Shown: positions 25,099-33,452, counted from the first letter of the stretch. The stretch is DNA of 43,885 nucleotides from an uncultured Siphonobacter sp. (GCA_913774715.1 CAJYHS010000152.1:1-43885); one strand, 5' to 3'. Notes: generated by a model from the letters alone, not told the origin. A program made the numbers and translations.

Positions 25099-25434
25099 AT
25101 GAAGGTTTTAATCGTTGATGATGAAGAAGATCTGTGTATGTTATTAGGCAGCTTTCTTCAGAGAAAAAAAGCCGACGTAAGTTATGCTAACAACCTTCGT
25201 AGTGGATATGAACAATTGATGAGTGTGAACCCAGACGTTGTTTTTCTTGATAATAATTTACCTGACGGAACGGGTTTGGATGCATTGCCTAACTGGCGAA
25301 GACTATATCCTTCCAGCAGAATCGTGATGATTAGTGCCATGAGTAATCTGCGTGAGAAGGCATTAGCCTCCGGAGCGGACGCTTTTTTAGAGAAACCACT
25401 TAGTTTCAGATTGGTGGAATCGGTATTAGATTAA
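25099..25434 (+). CDS. Short receiver-domain response regulator
   Basis: A 111-residue stand-alone receiver from ATG 25099 (MKVLIVDDEEDLC). D7/D8 acidic pocket, phosphoacceptor D51 in VVFLDNNLPDGTG, Ser in VMISAMS and Lys in FLEKPLSF. The frame is open to 25042, but the extra 19 residues are not receiver-like. It ends soon after the fifth helix, so it has no output domain and is slightly short. It is preceded by an orphan terminator/anti-terminator element and followed by a 64-bp palindrome. The partner kinase is not adjacent. Confidence 0.85.
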   Translation: MKVLIVDDEEDLCMLLGSFLQRKKADVSYANNLRSGYEQLMSVNPDVVFLDNNLPDGTGLDALPNWRRLYPSSRIVMISAMSNLREKALASGADAFLEKPLSFRLVESVLD

Positions 25435-25528
25435 TGCAACCTGTCAACTAATATATAGATGCTAAGCTCGGGCTATTGGTCTGAGCTTTATTTTTTGTTA
25501 ATAAATAGCTACGTAACTAAGTAAATCA

Positions 25529-25592
25529 GCTAGTTTATAAAAGAAGAGATCACGCGTAGCCCTACGCGTGATCTCTTCTTTTATAAACTAGC
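25529..25592. terminator. Bidirectional terminator with 31-bp perfect arms
   Basis: Arms 25529-25559 and 25562-25592 are exact reverse complements separated by CC, containing ACGCGT near the tip and TTCTTTTATAA on the outgoing side. It lies between the convergent receiver and lipoprotein genes. The stem is much longer than termination requires. Confidence 0.7.
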
Positions 25593-25657
25593 CTCTATTT
25601 CTAATCGATTTTCCCCATCTTGAAAGAATCGGGAGAATTTTTCCACAGTAAGTAAAA

Positions 25658-26149
25658 TTACTTATTATTAATACTCGCCTTGGTTTCTTCAATTGTACGA
25701 TTCGTTTCCCGTTTGAATTGCTTCCAGTCTGATTCAACTTTCAGTTTCAATTCCTTTAATGAAACATCGAGTTTATCACGTTCGATTTCCAGTTTAGCTT
25801 TACGTTCTTGCCAGCGGTCTTTTTCCTTAGCCTTGGCGACTTTTATCTTTCCATCGATCCGGTCGATTTCATTTTGCAAAGCCGTTTTCTGATCCTGTAT
25901 TTTTACCTGCAGTTCGGTACGCTCTACTTCGAGATCTGCCTTACTTTCCTTGCTTTCCTGCCGGACATCAGAAGCAATATCATCGTAGGCTTCCTTGGTT
26001 TTCTCAGCGGCTTTATCGGCTGCCTGTTCAATTTTATCCTGAGCCTGTTGGGCGTCATCGGCGACTTTATGCTTGTCTTCCTGCGTGCAGGCGTTCAGAG
26101 AAGCCGTTAGTAAGAAAAGTGAGCTTAGGTAAATGAGTGGTTTTTTCAT
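25658..26149 (-). CDS. Coiled-coil lipoprotein
   Basis: A 163-residue protein with a lipoprotein signal peptide: basic start, hydrophobic core and lipobox SLNAC (Cys21). The mature part is almost entirely charged heptad-type coiled coil (AEKTKEAYDDIASDVRQESK and VERTELQVKIQDQKTAL onward), with few aromatic residues. Expected to be a rod-like protein anchored in a membrane facing the periplasm or the outer membrane, comparable to other Bacteroidota stress lipoproteins. No catalytic motif. It is transcribed alone toward a 64-bp palindrome. Confidence 0.75.
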   Translation of the reverse strand: MKKPLIYLSSLFLLTASLNACTQEDKHKVADDAQQAQDKIEQAADKAAEKTKEAYDDIASDVRQESKESKADLEVERTELQVKIQDQKTALQNEIDRIDGKIKVAKAKEKDRWQERKAKLEIERDKLDVSLKELKLKVESDWKQFKRETNRTIEETKASINNK

Positions 26150-26305
26150 GGTAAATCAAGTAAGTACTTTAAAAGGGAGATATAGTTACTTGCTTACGCA
26201 TTAAAAAAAAGTATACAGCCAAGTATTCATTCTCTGCTAGAGTTGAATACTACCTAAAATTAGGGGTTAGTAGAGATAATGTGTAATTATTTCTACAGTA
26301 TTTCA

Positions 26306-27115
26306 TCAATTGGATTCATGAGATAGCGTAGAGGGCTGCACCGCTTGCACCTGTACTTGCAGGCTTTTAAAATTCACAGCTCCGAAATAAGAGGCGAAGG
26401 CTACATCGGCAGCGTCACGGCCGTAAGCTACCGCGAGTCGATTGCCCTTAGGCTCGGATTGAGTGGCATCGAATGTGTACCAGCGATCGCCCACATAAGC
26501 TTCAAACCAGGCGTGTAAATCCATAGGATCTAGTTCATAAAGATAGCCTACGACCATGCGGGCAGGAATATTCAGACTCCGACACAAGGCAATGCCTAAA
26601 TGAGCGAAATCCCGGCAAACTCCTACGTGCGTTTGAGTAATATCGACAGCGGAAGTGGAAGCATTAGTGACTCCGTATTCATAGCGAATATTCTGATGGA
26701 TCCACTGCCGGATGGCTTCTACTTGAGCATAGCCCAGGGAGTATCCTTTCGTAATGTCAGCTGCCAGCCTGCCTAATTTATCAGCCTCGCAGTAGCGACT
26801 TTGCAGGAGAAACTGCATAACATCATCGGGAACATTGGATACGGGTACCCAATCAGCATTCATGTGAATGTCAATGTGGTCAGCACAGTCGGCGGTTACT
26901 TTGGACTCCAGCCGAAAGGGACCCGGCGGTATCATCAGGCGTTGGCACAGATTGCCATACGTATCGGTATACTCGGTAATGGGAACCAGCGGATCTACGA
27001 TGTATTCTTCTTTTAAAACAAACTGCCCTACACCACTGCGGGGGCGTAGCATAAAGACAGCCGGAACTAGATACAAGGCTTCTAATTCAATCTGGCAACG
27101 AGCTTCAATGAGCAT
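26306..27115 (-). CDS. Transglutaminase-like cysteine protease family protein
   Basis: A 269-residue protein with an N-terminal beta-rich domain (Bact_transglu_N-like) and a transglutaminase core. Catalytic triad: C167 in GVCRDFAHL, H201 in DLHAWFEAY and D216 in WYTFDAT. The YGRDAADVAF segment after it is also typical. No signal peptide is visible, so it is probably cytoplasmic, as for many members of this family, which cleave or remodel peptide bonds. Substrate unknown. It is divergent from the DUF2383-like gene. Confidence 0.92.
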   Translation of the reverse strand: MLIEARCQIELEALYLVPAVFMLRPRSGVGQFVLKEEYIVDPLVPITEYTDTYGNLCQRLMIPPGPFRLESKVTADCADHIDIHMNADWVPVSNVPDDVMQFLLQSRYCEADKLGRLAADITKGYSLGYAQVEAIRQWIHQNIRYEYGVTNASTSAVDITQTHVGVCRDFAHLGIALCRSLNIPARMVVGYLYELDPMDLHAWFEAYVGDRWYTFDATQSEPKGNRLAVAYGRDAADVAFASYFGAVNFKSLQVQVQAVQPSTLSHESN

Positions 27116-27300
27116 AAGGGGTGGAATTAAACAACAGGAGCTAAACGGGAAAAAGATGAGCCAGTTTTACTTACATGTACGTGGGTAAAAATAAGCAATA
27201 GGTGGCACTAAATTTTAAAAATAGCCTAGACATCTTACTCAAAATCATCAATTAAGAACCGGTAGTAGATAGACTTGATACATTTTAACTTCCCGCCCAA

Positions 27301-27771
27301 ATGGATTCAAACGAAGAGAAACAAGTACTTAATTTTTTATATGCCGTTTGCAGTGATCGCTTGGAGCAGTACCGAAATGCTCAGGATGAAATAAAAGAGC
27401 CGCATTTCAAAGAACTGCTTTCCCATTGTGAGCAGGAGTCAGCAGAAATGCTGAGCGATATTCATGCTTTATTAGGGGAACTAGGCCTGGAATGGGAGGA
27501 AGAAAGCACGCTTTCGGGCGATTTACATAACCTTTGGATTGATTTTCGCTCCAAACTCTCCGGTCACAATACCCAAGTGATTTTGTCGGCTTTGTTGTGT
27601 GCTGAAGAGGCTAATCTAGATAAATATGCTCAGGAATGTAAAAGTCCCGCTTTACAAGAAGAACGGATTCAAAATTTGGTTTCAAAACAACACGCGGCTT
27701 TGCAAAGCTCCGTGGAACGACTGAAAAGCTTTATCAAGCACGAAGAAAAAGAGGCGTCAATGAATTCTTAA
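27301..27771 (+). CDS. DUF2383-like four-helix protein (PA2169 type)
   Basis: A 156-residue helical protein. The pattern of Glu/His/Asp-containing helices, FRSKLSGHNTQVILSALLCAEE and a C-terminal QHAALQSSVERLK resembles PA2169/DUF2383 proteins, a ferritin-like four-helix family of unknown role often induced by stress. Similarity is moderate and judged by eye. It is a single gene with its own terminator, in a neighbourhood rich in stress-type small proteins. Confidence 0.65.
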   Translation: MDSNEEKQVLNFLYAVCSDRLEQYRNAQDEIKEPHFKELLSHCEQESAEMLSDIHALLGELGLEWEEESTLSGDLHNLWIDFRSKLSGHNTQVILSALLCAEEANLDKYAQECKSPALQEERIQNLVSKQHAALQSSVERLKSFIKHEEKEASMNS

Positions 27772-27785
27772 AAGCAGGTATTCCT

Positions 27786-27830
27786 AAAAAAAAGACACGT
27801 CCTGGGATAAGACGTGTCTTTTTTTTTAGC
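27786..27830 (+). terminator. Terminator after the DUF2383-like gene
   Basis: GACACGTC (27794-27801) pairs perfectly with GACGTGTC (27811-27818), 9-base loop, followed by a run of about nine T and preceded by A8. It can also work in reverse for the MFS gene. Confidence 0.92.
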
Positions 27831-27896
27831 TGAGTTGTAGGTAAAACGACGAAGCATGTAGTAAAGTTTCAGCTTTGAAAAATAGTCTTATTATTT

Positions 27897-29087
27897 TCAA
27901 GAAAGTTTTTCTCTTTTTTTAGTTTGGTAATGAATCGCCCAAAATCCGATGGCCGCCCCTACGCAGAGGACTACCATTAACCACCAGACCATTGAAAATC
28001 CTAATCGGCTAATGAACTGCGTTCCGATGAGGGGAGCTGATATCTGAGCAATGGACCAGGAGGCCGTATAGATAGCCGTGTATTGCCCGCGATTATGCGC
28101 TTTAGCCCGCTGTAGTGCGTACGTGTTCATAAAGGGCATGGCCAGCATTTCGGCAAACGTAGCTGTAATCATGGCCATAACTAACCACCAAAGCCCAAAG
28201 AATACATTGAAAATAAGGTAAGAGCAGGCCACTAGCAAACTTCCAAAAGCCATTAAATGAAGCGATGGATAACGATTTTCGAGCTTGTGGACCAGAATCA
28301 TTTCAATGAAGACAATCAAGATTCCATTCAGAGCCATGAGCGTACCGATCTGATCTTCGGGTAAATGATAGACCTGTTTGTAATACAGGGGAACGGTAGA
28401 AAATAATTGAAAGAAACTGATGGCAAAAAGCGTGACAAAAATCATGAAAACCAGATATCGGTAGTCCCGGAAGGCCGAGTCTGAAGGGGTGCTTTGCGGG
28501 GTTACTTCTTCCGAGGAAACGGATGTTTTTGGTAAAATCAACCGTAATAATACGGCCGCGGCGATACAGCTACAGCCATCCACCCAAAACAAAAGAGAAT
28601 AATCAACGGAAGCTAACCATCCTCCGATAGCCGGACCGATGCTCCAGCCTAAATTAAGAGCCAGTCGATTGAGTGAATAAGAGCGGGTCCGGTTTTCTAC
28701 AGTACTGTATAAAGCTACGGAGGCCGTAACGGCAGGCCGAAAAGCTTCGGCTACGCTACCCAGTATAAAGGTACCCACGCAGAGGGATTCAAAACTTTGC
28801 AGCTGACCTACGACCATGAACATGAGTCCACCCAATGCTAAACTCATCCACATGACGTTGTAAGCACCCAGCCGGTCCGTTAACCGCCCACCCACCAGGG
28901 TGCCCACAATGGAGCCTACCCCAAAAAGGGCCATCACCAGACCAGATTTATCAATGCTTAAATGCAGGGATTCGGTCAAATAAACGCCCAGAAAGGGAAT
29001 GACCATCGTGCCGCAGCGGTTAATAAACATGACCACTGCCAGCAGCCATATGGATTTCGAAAGCCCGCTGTAGGCGGAACGATACAT
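27897..29087 (-). CDS. MFS transporter (drug-efflux type)
   Basis: A 396-residue protein from ATG 29087 with about 12 membrane helices. The loop between helices 2 and 3 carries GGRLTDRLGAYNVMW, the MFS motif A. Helix 1 (FINRCGTMVIPFLGVYL) and the overall length fit 12-helix drug:H+ antiporters. The frame extends six codons to 29105. Substrate cannot be told. Divergent from recX with a short gap; no regulator adjoining. Confidence 0.85.
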   Translation of the reverse strand: MYRSAYSGLSKSIWLLAVVMFINRCGTMVIPFLGVYLTESLHLSIDKSGLVMALFGVGSIVGTLVGGRLTDRLGAYNVMWMSLALGGLMFMVVGQLQSFESLCVGTFILGSVAEAFRPAVTASVALYSTVENRTRSYSLNRLALNLGWSIGPAIGGWLASVDYSLLFWVDGCSCIAAAVLLRLILPKTSVSSEEVTPQSTPSDSAFRDYRYLVFMIFVTLFAISFFQLFSTVPLYYKQVYHLPEDQIGTLMALNGILIVFIEMILVHKLENRYPSLHLMAFGSLLVACSYLIFNVFFGLWWLVMAMITATFAEMLAMPFMNTYALQRAKAHNRGQYTAIYTASWSIAQISAPLIGTQFISRLGFSMVWWLMVVLCVGAAIGFWAIHYQTKKREKLS

Positions 29088-29161
29088 TGCAAGAACCATA
29101 ACCAAAGGGGGAAAGAGGAATAAAGGTAATGATTCCCTAAGGTCTGCTGCTGCTTAGAAGT

Positions 29162-29169
29162 TATTTTTG
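29162..29169 (+). promoter_or_regulatory. Possible -7 element of recX
   Basis: TATTTTTG matches TAnnTTTG 35 bases before the recX start; no clear -33 element. Transcription would start near 29174. Confidence 0.35.
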
Positions 29170-29203
29170 ACAAATGAAGCCATAACCCTAACAAGTGATA
29201 CGA

Positions 29204-29656
29204 ATGAATAAGGATGCATTATTACAGGCGGCTCACTTTTGTGCCTATCAGGAACGTACGATACAGGATGTGAAAAAGAAGCTTCATAGCTGGGATGTAT
29301 CCCCGGAAGACACGGAAGCAATTATTCAAAGACTCATCGAAGATGGATATTTGAGTGACCAGCGTTATGCTCAGTCTTTTGCCCGGGGTAAATTTAGAAC
29401 CCGGCAATGGGGACGTTTGAAAATTGAGCAGGAGATGCGTCGCAAAGGCCTAGAGAGTGAAGATCGCAAAACGGGACTTGAGGAAATTGATGAAAACCAG
29501 TATCTGCAATCTTTGAAGAGTTTACTATCTAAAAAAGCCGCCTCTTTAAAAGATACAGATCCTCGGGTGCGAAAGCAGAAGCTGGTTCGCTTTGCTCTTG
29601 GAAAAGGATATGAGTCGGGTTTAGTCTGGAAAATACTCGGTGAGGATTGGTCATAA
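29204..29656 (+). CDS. recX: RecX regulatory protein
   Basis: A 150-residue RecX-family protein from ATG 29204; GTG 29195 would add three residues. Three-helix repeats are visible: AHFCAYQERTIQDVKKKL, IIQRLIEDGYLSDQRYAQSF, ARGKFRTRQWGRLKIEQEM and the third RFALGKGYESGLVWKIL. RecX binds RecA filaments and limits recombination and SOS activity. RecA is not in the window, as usual for this phylum. It is followed after 48 bases by the DUF72 gene. Confidence 0.9.
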   Translation: MNKDALLQAAHFCAYQERTIQDVKKKLHSWDVSPEDTEAIIQRLIEDGYLSDQRYAQSFARGKFRTRQWGRLKIEQEMRRKGLESEDRKTGLEEIDENQYLQSLKSLLSKKAASLKDTDPRVRKQKLVRFALGKGYESGLVWKILGEDWS

Positions 29657-29704
29657 CGTGGATCGGAGTTTTTAATTCCATTAGCCAGCAAATGCACGTA
29701 GAAG

Positions 29705-30616
29705 ATGGACTTTGGTAAAGTTGCACCCACAGAAATCAATAAAATAGACTTTCGTCTGCCGCCAGACGATCCAGCTAATGAGCAAATTTTAAGAGGAAAA
29801 CCTGCTGAGGAATTCAAGGCGTACGTGGGTTGCCCGGTCTGGCATGAAAAGAGCTGGTTTGGAAAAATTTATCCCTTTGGGTTAAAAGAAAAAGAAGCCC
29901 TGACGCACTATACCGAGCAGTTTAATACCATTGAACTCAACACCACGCATTACCAGATTCCCAGTGACGAAACCATCCAGCGCTGGAAGCAGGCGGCCAC
30001 GCCGGGATTTACCTTTTGTCCCAAATTTCCGCAGGTGATTAGTCACGACAAAGAGTTATTAAATGCTGAAGAAGTTACTGCTTATTTTTGCCAGCAGATT
30101 CTAAAGCTGGAAGAGTATCTGGGCATTCCTTTTCTTCAAATGGGGCCGGGCTATACGCCTCAAAAGGGAAAAGGATTAGTTGAATTTTTCAAGTATTTGC
30201 CCAGTAACCTTCCCATTGCGGTTGAACTTCGACATGCCGACTGGTTTAATCAACCCCGGATTTGGGCTCGCACCTGCCAGGTGATTGCTGAGGCCGGGCA
30301 CGCGCTGGTAATAACGGATGTGTCGGGCCGCCGGGATGTGCTGCATCAAAGTCTGACGATCCCTAAAGCCGTTCTTCGCTTTGTCGGTAATGAATTACAT
30401 CCCAGCGATTACAGCCGGACGGATGCCTGGATTCAACGCTTAAAAGATTGGAAAGAGAGGGGCCTTGAAGAATTATACGCCTTTATTCACTGCGGACAAA
30501 GCGAATGTGCTCCCGAACTGGCGGCTTACTGGGTTGAACAGCTTAATGAACATTTACAACTAGAGTTAAAGCCACCTAAGTTTCTGCCCAAAATTGATCA
30601 AATGGAATTGTTTTAA
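29705..30616 (+). CDS. DUF72 family protein
   Basis: A 303-residue TIM-barrel protein. Signature segments include VGCPVWHEKSWFGKIYP, FNTIELNTTHYQIPS, FCPKFPQVISHDKEL, LPIAVELRHADWF and a C-terminal IHCGQSECAPEL. These match DUF72 (YecE-like). The barrel resembles endonuclease IV-like folds, but activity is not established. Same strand as recX and probably co-transcribed. An N-terminal extension of ~35 residues precedes the usual start of the domain. Confidence 0.9.
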   Translation: MDFGKVAPTEINKIDFRLPPDDPANEQILRGKPAEEFKAYVGCPVWHEKSWFGKIYPFGLKEKEALTHYTEQFNTIELNTTHYQIPSDETIQRWKQAATPGFTFCPKFPQVISHDKELLNAEEVTAYFCQQILKLEEYLGIPFLQMGPGYTPQKGKGLVEFFKYLPSNLPIAVELRHADWFNQPRIWARTCQVIAEAGHALVITDVSGRRDVLHQSLTIPKAVLRFVGNELHPSDYSRTDAWIQRLKDWKERGLEELYAFIHCGQSECAPELAAYWVEQLNEHLQLELKPPKFLPKIDQMELF

Positions 30617-30727
30617 AACCAAACCCGAACCGGACCAGGAATCCAACGACTGTCCATAAAATGTTTGCAGTGGACTAGCTTGGCTAGAATTATCTGCGTT
30701 GGTTACCTACTTCTTAAAAAAATAGTC

Positions 30728-30735
30728 TACTTTTG
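30728..30735 (+). promoter_or_regulatory. -7 element of the his operon
   Basis: TACTTTTG matches TAnnTTTG. A TTG at 30699-30701 is upstream but spaced 26 bases, longer than usual. Transcription would start around 30739-30742, essentially at the leader-peptide ATG (30740). Confidence 0.55.
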
Positions 30736-30739
30736 CTCT

Positions 30740-30802
30740 ATGAATTGCACCGTATTTCATCATCATCCTCATGCATTAATCCGCTCGAACAGGCTGATGT
30801 GA
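30740..30802 (+). CDS. hisL: Histidine operon leader peptide
   Basis: A 20-codon open frame, MNCTVFHHHPHALIRSNRLM, with four His codons in five positions (30758-30766 and 30770-30772). It lies just before a terminator and the hisH-A-F-I-E genes. His codon runs stall ribosomes when charged tRNA-His is short, which is the sensor step of classic his attenuation. The stop codon (30800-30802) lies within the antiterminator's left arm, as expected if a ribosome that reaches the stop favours termination. The match of peptide, position and downstream genes makes chance unlikely. Confidence 0.88.
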   Translation: MNCTVFHHHPHALIRSNRLM

Positions 30803-30875
30803 TTCCGGTTTTACCTGTACTGACACTACCGAATAACAGATACTCACGCCTGATTCAATGAATCGGGCGTTTTTT
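30790..30875 (+). promoter_or_regulatory. his attenuator (terminator and antiterminator)
   Basis: Terminator: CGCCTGATTC (30847-30856) pairs with GAATCGGGCG (30860-30869, one G-T pair), loop AAT, followed by T6. Antiterminator: CAGGC (30790-30794) with GCCTG (30848-30852) plus GTGA (30799-30802) with TCAC (30844-30847), leaving a 4-base bulge. The two share 30847-30852 and cannot coexist. A ribosome stalled at the His codons leaves 30790 onward free; one at the stop covers it. Confidence 0.82.
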
Positions 30876-30896
30876 ATTCATTCCCTTTCAAACGAA

Positions 30897-31484
30897 ATGA
30901 AAACCGTCATTATCAAATACAACGCCGGCAACGTACAGAGTGTACGTTACGCTTTGGAGCGAATCGGGGCGTCTTACCTCTGGACGGATGACGAGCAGGA
31001 AATTCGTACGGCCGATAAAGTCATTTTTCCCGGCGTAGGAGAGGCTTCCACGGCCATGGCGTACTTGCGGGAAAAAGGACTCGATAAAGTCATTCCTACC
31101 TTAACTCAGCCCGTGCTGGGAACCTGTGTGGGGATGCAGCTGATGTGCCGTTTTTCGGAAGAGAATAATACGCAGGCTCTGGGCATTTTCCCCGTCGATG
31201 TTAAACGGTTTCCCAGTGGATCGTTGAAAGTGCCGCACGTGGGCTGGAATAATCTCTATGATTTGAAATCACCCTTAACTAAGGGGCTGACGGAAAATCC
31301 ATTTGTATACTTTGTGCATAGCTATGCCGCTCCCGTTAATGAGTACACGGTAGCGAGTTGTGACTATGTTGTACCCTTTTCGGCCATGCTCCACAAAGAC
31401 AACTTTTATGCGGCTCAGTTTCACGCCGAAATCAGTGGGAAAGAAGGACAGACGATTCTGGAAAACTTCCTGGCTTTATCCTAA
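30897..31484 (+). CDS. hisH: Imidazole glycerol phosphate synthase, glutaminase subunit
   Basis: A 195-residue class I glutamine amidotransferase that supplies ammonia to HisF. Nucleophile C77 in LGTCVGMQLM, H176 and E178 in QFHAEISG, oxyanion and interface pieces PGVGEAS and PHVGWN. Most HisH have Pro in QFHPE; here it is Ala177, a mild change outside the triad. I chose ATG 30897 because the frame upstream to 30858 runs through the attenuator hairpin. First structural gene after the leader. Confidence 0.96.
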   Translation: MKTVIIKYNAGNVQSVRYALERIGASYLWTDDEQEIRTADKVIFPGVGEASTAMAYLREKGLDKVIPTLTQPVLGTCVGMQLMCRFSEENNTQALGIFPVDVKRFPSGSLKVPHVGWNNLYDLKSPLTKGLTENPFVYFVHSYAAPVNEYTVASCDYVVPFSAMLHKDNFYAAQFHAEISGKEGQTILENFLALS

Positions 31485-31492
31485 TAAGAATC

Positions 31493-31512
31493 AGACGTGA
31501 AGCCTCACGTCT
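31493..31512. other. Hairpin between hisH and hisA
   Basis: AGACGTGA (31493-31500) and TCACGTCT (31505-31512) form a perfect 8-bp stem with AGCC loop, then TTATAAAA. It lies in the 45-base gap between the genes. It could protect or process the messenger, or cause partial termination; the U run is poor. Confidence 0.55.
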
Positions 31513-31529
31513 TTATAAAAGAGAACGGA

Positions 31530-32246
31530 ATGCATATTATTCCCGCAATTGATTTAATCGAAGGCAAGGCCGTGCGGTTAACTCAGGGCGATTATTCCCA
31601 GAAGACCATTTACAATGCCAATCCCCTGGAGGTGGCCAAAGAATTTGAAGGAGCCGGGCTGACGCGTCTGCATTTGGTGGATCTGGACGGAGCCAAGGCT
31701 AAAAAGGTCATTAACTATAAAGTATTAGAACGCATTGCCAGTCAGACTTCGCTGCACGTAGACTTTGGCGGCGGGGTTCAATCCGATGAAGATTTAAAGG
31801 TAGTCTTTGAAAGCGGAGCCAAGCAGGTCACAGGCGGCAGTATTGCCGTCAAGAATCCTGATCTGTTTGAAAGCTGGCTGAGCCGCTTTGGTGGCGAAAA
31901 AATGATTCTGGGAGCCGATGCCAAAAACGAACGCATTGCGGTGAGTGGCTGGCAGGAAGGTACCGAGTTATGGGTCTATGATTTTGTGAAAAAATGGGAA
32001 GAAAAAGGCGTGAAGTCTATTATTTCTACCGATGTAGCCAAAGATGGACTTTTGCAGGGACCCAGTTTTGATCTCTACAAAAAACTCCAGGAGCAGTCGC
32101 CTGAGCTCAACGTTATTGCTTCGGGTGGCGTGAGTAACATGGCCGATTTAACCCAATTGGCGGAAATGAATGTTTATGGAGTCATCGTGGGCAAAGCCAT
32201 TTACGAAGGCAGAGTGTCCTTAAGTGATTTACGCAGCTTTGTTTAA
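31530..32246 (+). CDS. hisA: ProFAR isomerase (HisA)
   Basis: A 238-residue TIM barrel that isomerises ProFAR to PRFAR, the fourth step of histidine synthesis. Begins MHIIPAIDLIEGKAVRL with the N-terminal catalytic Asp (D8), then VDFGGGVQS, GADAKNERIAVSGWQEG, and the phosphate sites VIASGGVSNM and GVIVGKAIYEG. ATG 31530 is the family start; the frame is open to GTG 31497 but that part is hairpin sequence. 12 bases separate it from hisF. Confidence 0.96.
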   Translation: MHIIPAIDLIEGKAVRLTQGDYSQKTIYNANPLEVAKEFEGAGLTRLHLVDLDGAKAKKVINYKVLERIASQTSLHVDFGGGVQSDEDLKVVFESGAKQVTGGSIAVKNPDLFESWLSRFGGEKMILGADAKNERIAVSGWQEGTELWVYDFVKKWEEKGVKSIISTDVAKDGLLQGPSFDLYKKLQEQSPELNVIASGGVSNMADLTQLAEMNVYGVIVGKAIYEGRVSLSDLRSFV

Positions 32247-32258
32247 AGAAAATCAGGT

Positions 32259-33101
32259 ATGTTAACCAAACGCATTATACCCTGTTTAGATATCAAGGAT
32301 GGCCGCACGGTAAAGGGCACCAACTTTGTTAATCTCCGTGACGCGGGTGATCCCGTTGAGCTGGGGGCTCTCTACGCCGAGCAAGGGGCCGATGAGCTCG
32401 TCTTTTTAGACATTACCGCCACGGTTGATAATCGCAAAACGCTTATTGATCTGGTTCGTAACGTAGCTCAGCACGTCAATATTCCTTTTACCGTTGGTGG
32501 AGGCATTAGCTCGATTGAAGATGTGTCCGCTTTGCTTAATGCCGGAGCCGATAAGATTTCCATCAATTCATCGGCCGTTCGCCGGCCGGAGCTGATTGAT
32601 GAACTGGCGTTAAACTTTGGTTCCCAGTGTATTATCGTCGCCATTGATACCCGCGAGATCTCCGTACCGATTGAGACCATCAGTCATCAGGAAAATGTAA
32701 CGGGCCGCTTTGGAACCGAACGAATCAGTACGCACGATCAAAAGCTCATGACCGAGCACATCGTTCATACCCACGGAGGTAGAAAGCCCACCGAGCTTCG
32801 TACCCTTGCCTGGGCCCAAGAAGCCCAGGAGCGGGGAGCGGGAGAGATTCTACTCACCTCTATGGATGCTGACGGCACGAAAGCCGGCTTTGCGCTGGAT
32901 TTAACTTCTACGGTATCTGGAGCCTTGAGTATTCCCGTCATTGCTTCGGGCGGAGCGGGATCTATGGAACATTTTCAGCAGGTTTTTACCACGGGTAAAG
33001 CCGATGCAGGACTGGCCGCCAGCATTTTTCACTTCCGTGAAATCGGGATTCCGAATTTAAAAAATTACCTCAAAGATCAAGGACTTCCTATTCGCATCTA
33101 A
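32259..33101 (+). CDS. hisF: Imidazole glycerol phosphate synthase, cyclase subunit
   Basis: A 280-residue TIM barrel that combines PRFAR with ammonia from HisH to give imidazole glycerol phosphate and AICAR. Catalytic D11 ([10 protein letters not shown]) and D130 (IIVAIDTRE), phosphate sites FTVGGGISS and [10 protein letters not shown]. It is longer than the usual 250-258 residues: about 25 extra residues (roughly 135-165) lie between D130 and THGGRKPTE. Otherwise normal. Three bases precede hisI. Confidence 0.96.
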   Translation: MLTKRIIPCLDIKDGRTVKGTNFVNLRDAGDPVELGALYAEQGADELVFLDITATVDNRKTLIDLVRNVAQHVNIPFTVGGGISSIEDVSALLNAGADKISINSSAVRRPELIDELALNFGSQCIIVAIDTREISVPIETISHQENVTGRFGTERISTHDQKLMTEHIVHTHGGRKPTELRTLAWAQEAQERGAGEILLTSMDADGTKAGFALDLTSTVSGALSIPVIASGGAGSMEHFQQVFTTGKADAGLAASIFHFREIGIPNLKNYLKDQGLPIRI

Positions 33102-33104
33102 GTC

Positions 33105-33422
33105 ATGGAATCATTGGATTTTGCCAAGGCGGGGGGGCTTATTCCCGCCATTATTCAGGATGTTCTAACTAATAAAGTCCTCATGCTGGGCTTTATGAAT
33201 GAGCAGGCTTACGAAAAGACTCAGGCCGAACAAGTCGTTACCTTTTTTAGCCGGACTAAAAATAGACTCTGGACTAAAGGCGAAACCTCAGGAAATTTCC
33301 TCAACGTGAAAGAAATCCGGGTGGATTGTGATCAGGACACATTACTTATTAAAGTAGAACCCGTGGGACCGGTTTGCCATACGGGAGCTGATACCTGTTT
33401 TTCTGAAGAAAATCCCCGTTAA
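33105..33422 (+). CDS. hisI: Phosphoribosyl-AMP cyclohydrolase
   Basis: A 105-residue enzyme opening the purine ring of phosphoribosyl-AMP (third step). Metal-binding motif VDCDQD with nearby CHTGADTCF supplies the zinc ligands; [18 protein letters not shown] is the family signature. In many Bacteroidota HisI is fused to HisE; here they are separate genes 30 bases apart. No frameshift is evident: the gap has a stop codon and the hisE start has its own ATG. Confidence 0.95.
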   Translation: MESLDFAKAGGLIPAIIQDVLTNKVLMLGFMNEQAYEKTQAEQVVTFFSRTKNRLWTKGETSGNFLNVKEIRVDCDQDTLLIKVEPVGPVCHTGADTCFSEENPR

Positions 33423-33452
33423 TATACCTCACTAGTATTAATCAAATCTGCT

